Below, piece after piece: positions 61,540-64,000 of a DNA stretch of 64,000 nucleotides; within the stretch, counting starts at the first letter, position 1, and every line of letters starts with the position of its first letter. A program made the translations under genes and the position numbers. The notes beneath the pieces were generated by a model. That model searched no databases. It had not been told where the DNA came from and saw nothing but the letters and a program-made list of their open reading frames with translations. Source of the stretch: JANELJ01 sp024511395 (lineage in GTDB: Bacteria > Pseudomonadota > Gammaproteobacteria > GRL18); the NCBI GenBank assembly GCA_963681975.1, contig OY820613.1, positions 744,001 to 808,000 of the forward strand. The letters are read 5' to 3'.

Positions 61540-61660
61540 TTTGGTCTGGAAATTTGCAAGGTAATAAGGCTTATTTTACCAAAAACCTGCAAATTTAACA
61601 CCTATAATTTGCCAATATTTCCTTATAAATCAATATGTTGTGATTTGTTCAGGTTGGGCT
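61005..61660 (-). mobile_element. IS5-family element, copy 7 (3' part deleted)
   Basis: The upstream end (CAGGTTGGGCT at 61660) is present with the right flank AAAT. The other side ends at the TGGA junction with the istA fragment. More diverged than the other copies. Confidence 0.85.
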
Positions 61661-61676
61661 AAATAACTAACCATCG

Positions 61677-62531
61677 TTACTGAAATAGGGCGAGTACTTC
61701 TCTGGCCTTGACTCTTTTGTCACCTTTACAGCTTATTGTTCTTCTAACAGAAAATTCTGTTAATTCTCCATTTTTATAAGTTTCACGTGTGAAATCCGTT
61801 AAATGATTGGAAATTAATACTGGAATACCCCGGTTTGCGGCGTTTTCAGCCAGTTTGGCTAATTGCTCCTGCTGCTCCATGCTAAAACCATTTTTTTCAT
61901 ATTGAAAAGACGTATTGCTCTCATTAAGTGCTACATAAGGTGGATCGCAGTAAATGACATCACCCTGTCTGGATTCTCTAATACTGGTTTCAAAATCATT
62001 GATAATAAATTCAGCATTTTGAGCGTGGTGGATAAAATAAAGCATTCTTGAGCGAGGCAAGGTAATTTTTTTGTATCGTCCAACGGGTACATTAAAACCA
62101 CCACTTTTATTATAGCGACACAGACCATTATAGCCATGACGATTTAAGTACAGAAACAGAGCTGCGCGTACTTTTTTGTTTCTGGTGTTATTGAATTTTT
62201 CTCTGAGCTGGTAGTATATTTCGGGAGAATTATTTTCAGGAATAAAATATTTTTCACAATAATCTATAAACTTCTGACCGTCTTTCTGTAATTGCTGATA
62301 AATATTAATAAGATCAGCATTGCAGTCTGCTATCAGATTCTTTTCATAGCTGGTATTTAAAAATACGGCGGCTGATCCGCAAAAAGGTTCAATAAGCCTT
62401 TTGCCAGCGGGTAACAGAGGTTTTATCTTGTGGATAATACTTTTTTTATTTCCCGCCCACTTTAAAAAAGGCTGGATGACTTTTTCTTTCCGGCTGCTGG
62501 TTGAGTTATTGGAATTAGGTTTCACAGACAA
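61677..62531 (-). CDS. dam: DNA adenine methylase (Dam)
   Basis: This 284-aa class alpha N6-adenine methyltransferase has FLKWAGNK (AdoMet site), EPFCGSAAVFLN (motif I) and the catalytic YCDPPY (motif IV). It fits the GATC-methylating Dam type, which guides mismatch repair and replication timing. The first usable codon is TTG at 62531, directly after the argA stop (TAATTG), with GTG two codons later as an alternative, so translation is probably coupled to argA. Undamaged, although it borders 2.7 kb of IS debris. Confidence 0.92.
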   Translation of the reverse strand: MSVKPNSNNSTSSRKEKVIQPFLKWAGNKKSIIHKIKPLLPAGKRLIEPFCGSAAVFLNTSYEKNLIADCNADLINIYQQLQKDGQKFIDYCEKYFIPENNSPEIYYQLREKFNNTRNKKVRAALFLYLNRHGYNGLCRYNKSGGFNVPVGRYKKITLPRSRMLYFIHHAQNAEFIINDFETSIRESRQGDVIYCDPPYVALNESNTSFQYEKNGFSMEQQEQLAKLAENAANRGIPVLISNHLTDFTRETYKNGELTEFSVRRTISCKGDKRVKAREVLALFQ

Positions 62532-63875
62532 TTAAAGCTCTTTTATAAATACAGCAGAATTACGCTGATAGTTATACAGTGCCTGTTTTTCACTGGGTAA
62601 ATCTTTCAGGCTGCCTTTTTTAAAACCATGCTCAATAAACCAGTGAGTTGCCTGTGTGGTTAGTACAAATAATTCCTTAAGACCGGATTTTCTGGCACAC
62701 ATACAGATATGGTTAAAGAGTTTATCACCACGCCCCTGAGACTGGTATTCCGGTGCAATGGCCATACAGGCCAGTTCAGCCTGTTCTTTATTAAAAGGAT
62801 AAAGTGCTCCACAGCCAATAATGGAATTTTCCCGTTTAATAATATAAAAATTTTCAATTTCAGTTTCGAGCCGCTCTCTGGATCGTTTTACTAATAATCC
62901 GGTCTCTTCCAGCGGTGAAATCAGCTCAATAATACCATTAACATCTTCAATACTGGCCAGGCGGATATCTTCCAGCTGATCGGTGCTGATTAAGGTGCCT
63001 ATGCCATTTTGGGTAAACAGTTCCAGTAATAAGGCACCTTCTATATTACGGTCAATAATATGTACCCGTTTAACCCCGGACTCACTGGCATAAATAATAC
63101 GCTGATAATGACGTTTAAGTTCATCCGGCAAATGGGTATTATCTTTAAGCAGTTGTTTTAAATCCTGACCGGTTAATTCATTAATCAGTTGTCCATCAGA
63201 GTTTTTGATGCCGTTAATGTCATCAATAAAAATGAGTTTGTCGGCTTTTAGGGCAATGGAGCTTTCTGTGGCCAGATCTTCACCGTTTATATTGAAAATC
63301 TCACAGGTGGGTGAGTAGCCGACCGGAGACATTAAAATAACATCACCGGCATTAAGAGCATTATAAACAGAGTCTGTATCAATACGCCGGATCTCACCGG
63401 TATGTTGAAAATCCACACCGTCAATAATACCCTTGGGTTTGGCAATGGTAAAATTACCCGATACGATATTGATACGCGAACCGGCCATTGGAGTGTAGCG
63501 TAAACTGGTGGTAAACAAGCCTTCAATATTGAGGCGAATACAGCCGGAAGCTTCTTTAATGACCTGCATGGTTTCACTGTCTGTTACCCGTAATCCCTGA
63601 GAAAAATGTGACTGAATATTCTGGGAATTGAGTCTTTTTTCAATCTGACTGCGGGCACCATGCACCAGTACCAGTTTGACCCCCAGTGAATTTAACAGGG
63701 TAATATCATGAACCAGAGAAGGGAATTCATTATCAGCTAGGACATTGCCGCTAAAATAAATCACAAAGGTTTTACCACGAAAGGCATTGATATAAGGAGC
63801 CGCATTGCGAAACCAGTTTACAAAATCAATATCTGAGCTGGCTGTGGTATTTATGTTAGAATTGTCCGGGTTCAT
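62532..63875 (-). CDS. argA: N-acetylglutamate synthase
   Basis: This 447-aa protein fuses an amino-acid-kinase-like domain (about 30-290; FVIYFSGNVLADNEFPSL, LVLVHGARSQIEKRL) with a GNAT acetyltransferase domain (about 300-447; CMAIAPEYQSQGRGDKLF acetyl-CoA loop). This is the classical ArgA that starts arginine synthesis and is inhibited by arginine through the kinase-like domain. Length fits. It is first in a pair with dam. Confidence 0.96.
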   Translation of the reverse strand: MNPDNSNINTTASSDIDFVNWFRNAAPYINAFRGKTFVIYFSGNVLADNEFPSLVHDITLLNSLGVKLVLVHGARSQIEKRLNSQNIQSHFSQGLRVTDSETMQVIKEASGCIRLNIEGLFTTSLRYTPMAGSRINIVSGNFTIAKPKGIIDGVDFQHTGEIRRIDTDSVYNALNAGDVILMSPVGYSPTCEIFNINGEDLATESSIALKADKLIFIDDINGIKNSDGQLINELTGQDLKQLLKDNTHLPDELKRHYQRIIYASESGVKRVHIIDRNIEGALLLELFTQNGIGTLISTDQLEDIRLASIEDVNGIIELISPLEETGLLVKRSRERLETEIENFYIIKRENSIIGCGALYPFNKEQAELACMAIAPEYQSQGRGDKLFNHICMCARKSGLKELFVLTTQATHWFIEHGFKKGSLKDLPSEKQALYNYQRNSAVFIKEL

Positions 63876-64000
63876 GTTGAATATAATAGCGTTTAAGTAA
63901 AAGAATTATAACAAGTTTATGGTGTGATTGTGCTGTTTCATTTAAATTTAGACAGATCTGTTACAGGTACAGCCATACTTTAATTATTAACCGGTTTAAA
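63876..64000. other. Region upstream of argA
   Basis: AT-rich leader. GTTATAATTC on the minus strand (63902-63911) could be the -10 of the argA promoter, but no good -35 is seen. No gene. Confidence 0.35.

Overview
The window is a chromosomal piece of a gammaproteobacterium. The complete 16S-tRNA-23S-5S rRNA operon, argA, ptsP, rppH, rnt, pyrC, rdgC, dam and a YbiT-type ABC-F protein are all of gammaproteobacterial type. I cannot name the genus from sequence alone. Insertion sequences (ISs) make up roughly a third of the window, and many host genes are broken by stops, one-base indels or IS junctions. That fits a lineage under relaxed selection, such as a host-associated or recently bottlenecked bacterium. 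Several lesions sit in short T runs, so some could be sequencing or assembly errors.

Layout: 0-0.5 kb, two small hypothetical genes. 0.56-3.84 kb, a decayed IS21-family element (group A) with an IS982 element inside. 4.35-5.13 kb, a DUF2461 protein. 5.1-8.2 kb, a structured noncoding stretch, a second IS21-type element (group B) with its zinc-ribbon accessory gene, and a truncated IS5 copy. 8.2-16.6 kb, a porin remnant, an RND efflux pair, a broken Atm1-type ABC exporter, a degenerate-receiver-like protein, a glutaredoxin, a Sel1 protein and a hemerythrin-like protein. 16.7-20.9 kb, an IS5 element split by an IS21 group A copy. 21-29.3 kb, rnt, pyrC, a PA1571-like protein, a ruined TPR protein, rdgC, umuD, ybiT, a frameshifted lipoprotein, a truncated acyltransferase/acyl-ACP synthetase and a toxin-antitoxin remnant. 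29.5-32.0 kb, IS256 nested in IS982 nested in vapC. 32.3-33.9 kb, a thioredoxin-HEAT protein and a ruined trpB. 33.9-39.4 kb, an IS66 with a nested IS4, a partial IS5 and an IS630. 39.5-43.3 kb, a HAD hydrolase, rppH and ptsP. 43.4-49.5 kb, the rRNA operon. 49.6-57.8 kb, an IS66 remnant, an IS66 carrying an intact IS21 group A copy, and two tandem IS5 copies. 57.8-58.8 kb, a truncated fnr-like gene and a membrane-anchored hypothetical. 59.0-61.7 kb, a patchwork of IS4, IS5, IS3, IS21 and IS5 pieces. 61.7-63.9 kb, dam and argA.

Direct repeats at element ends reconstruct the order of insertions: TTTAT and GTTAT for IS21; TATTTTA and TAAAATA for IS982; GATAAGAA for IS256; AATT, AAAT and ATGT for IS5. 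The IS5 family is the most abundant, with seven full or partial copies, two of them with intact transposases. The best candidate for an active IS21 is the 51.9-54.5 kb copy.

The most distinctive non-IS signals are a dispersed heptamer repeat family (unit near AGCGTTC followed by AGAAAGAGC) found at six sites, four of them in or just after the rRNA operon, and a perfect 31-bp inverted repeat between tRNA-Ala and 23S. I found no CRISPR array, no prophage and no clearly new multi-gene system.
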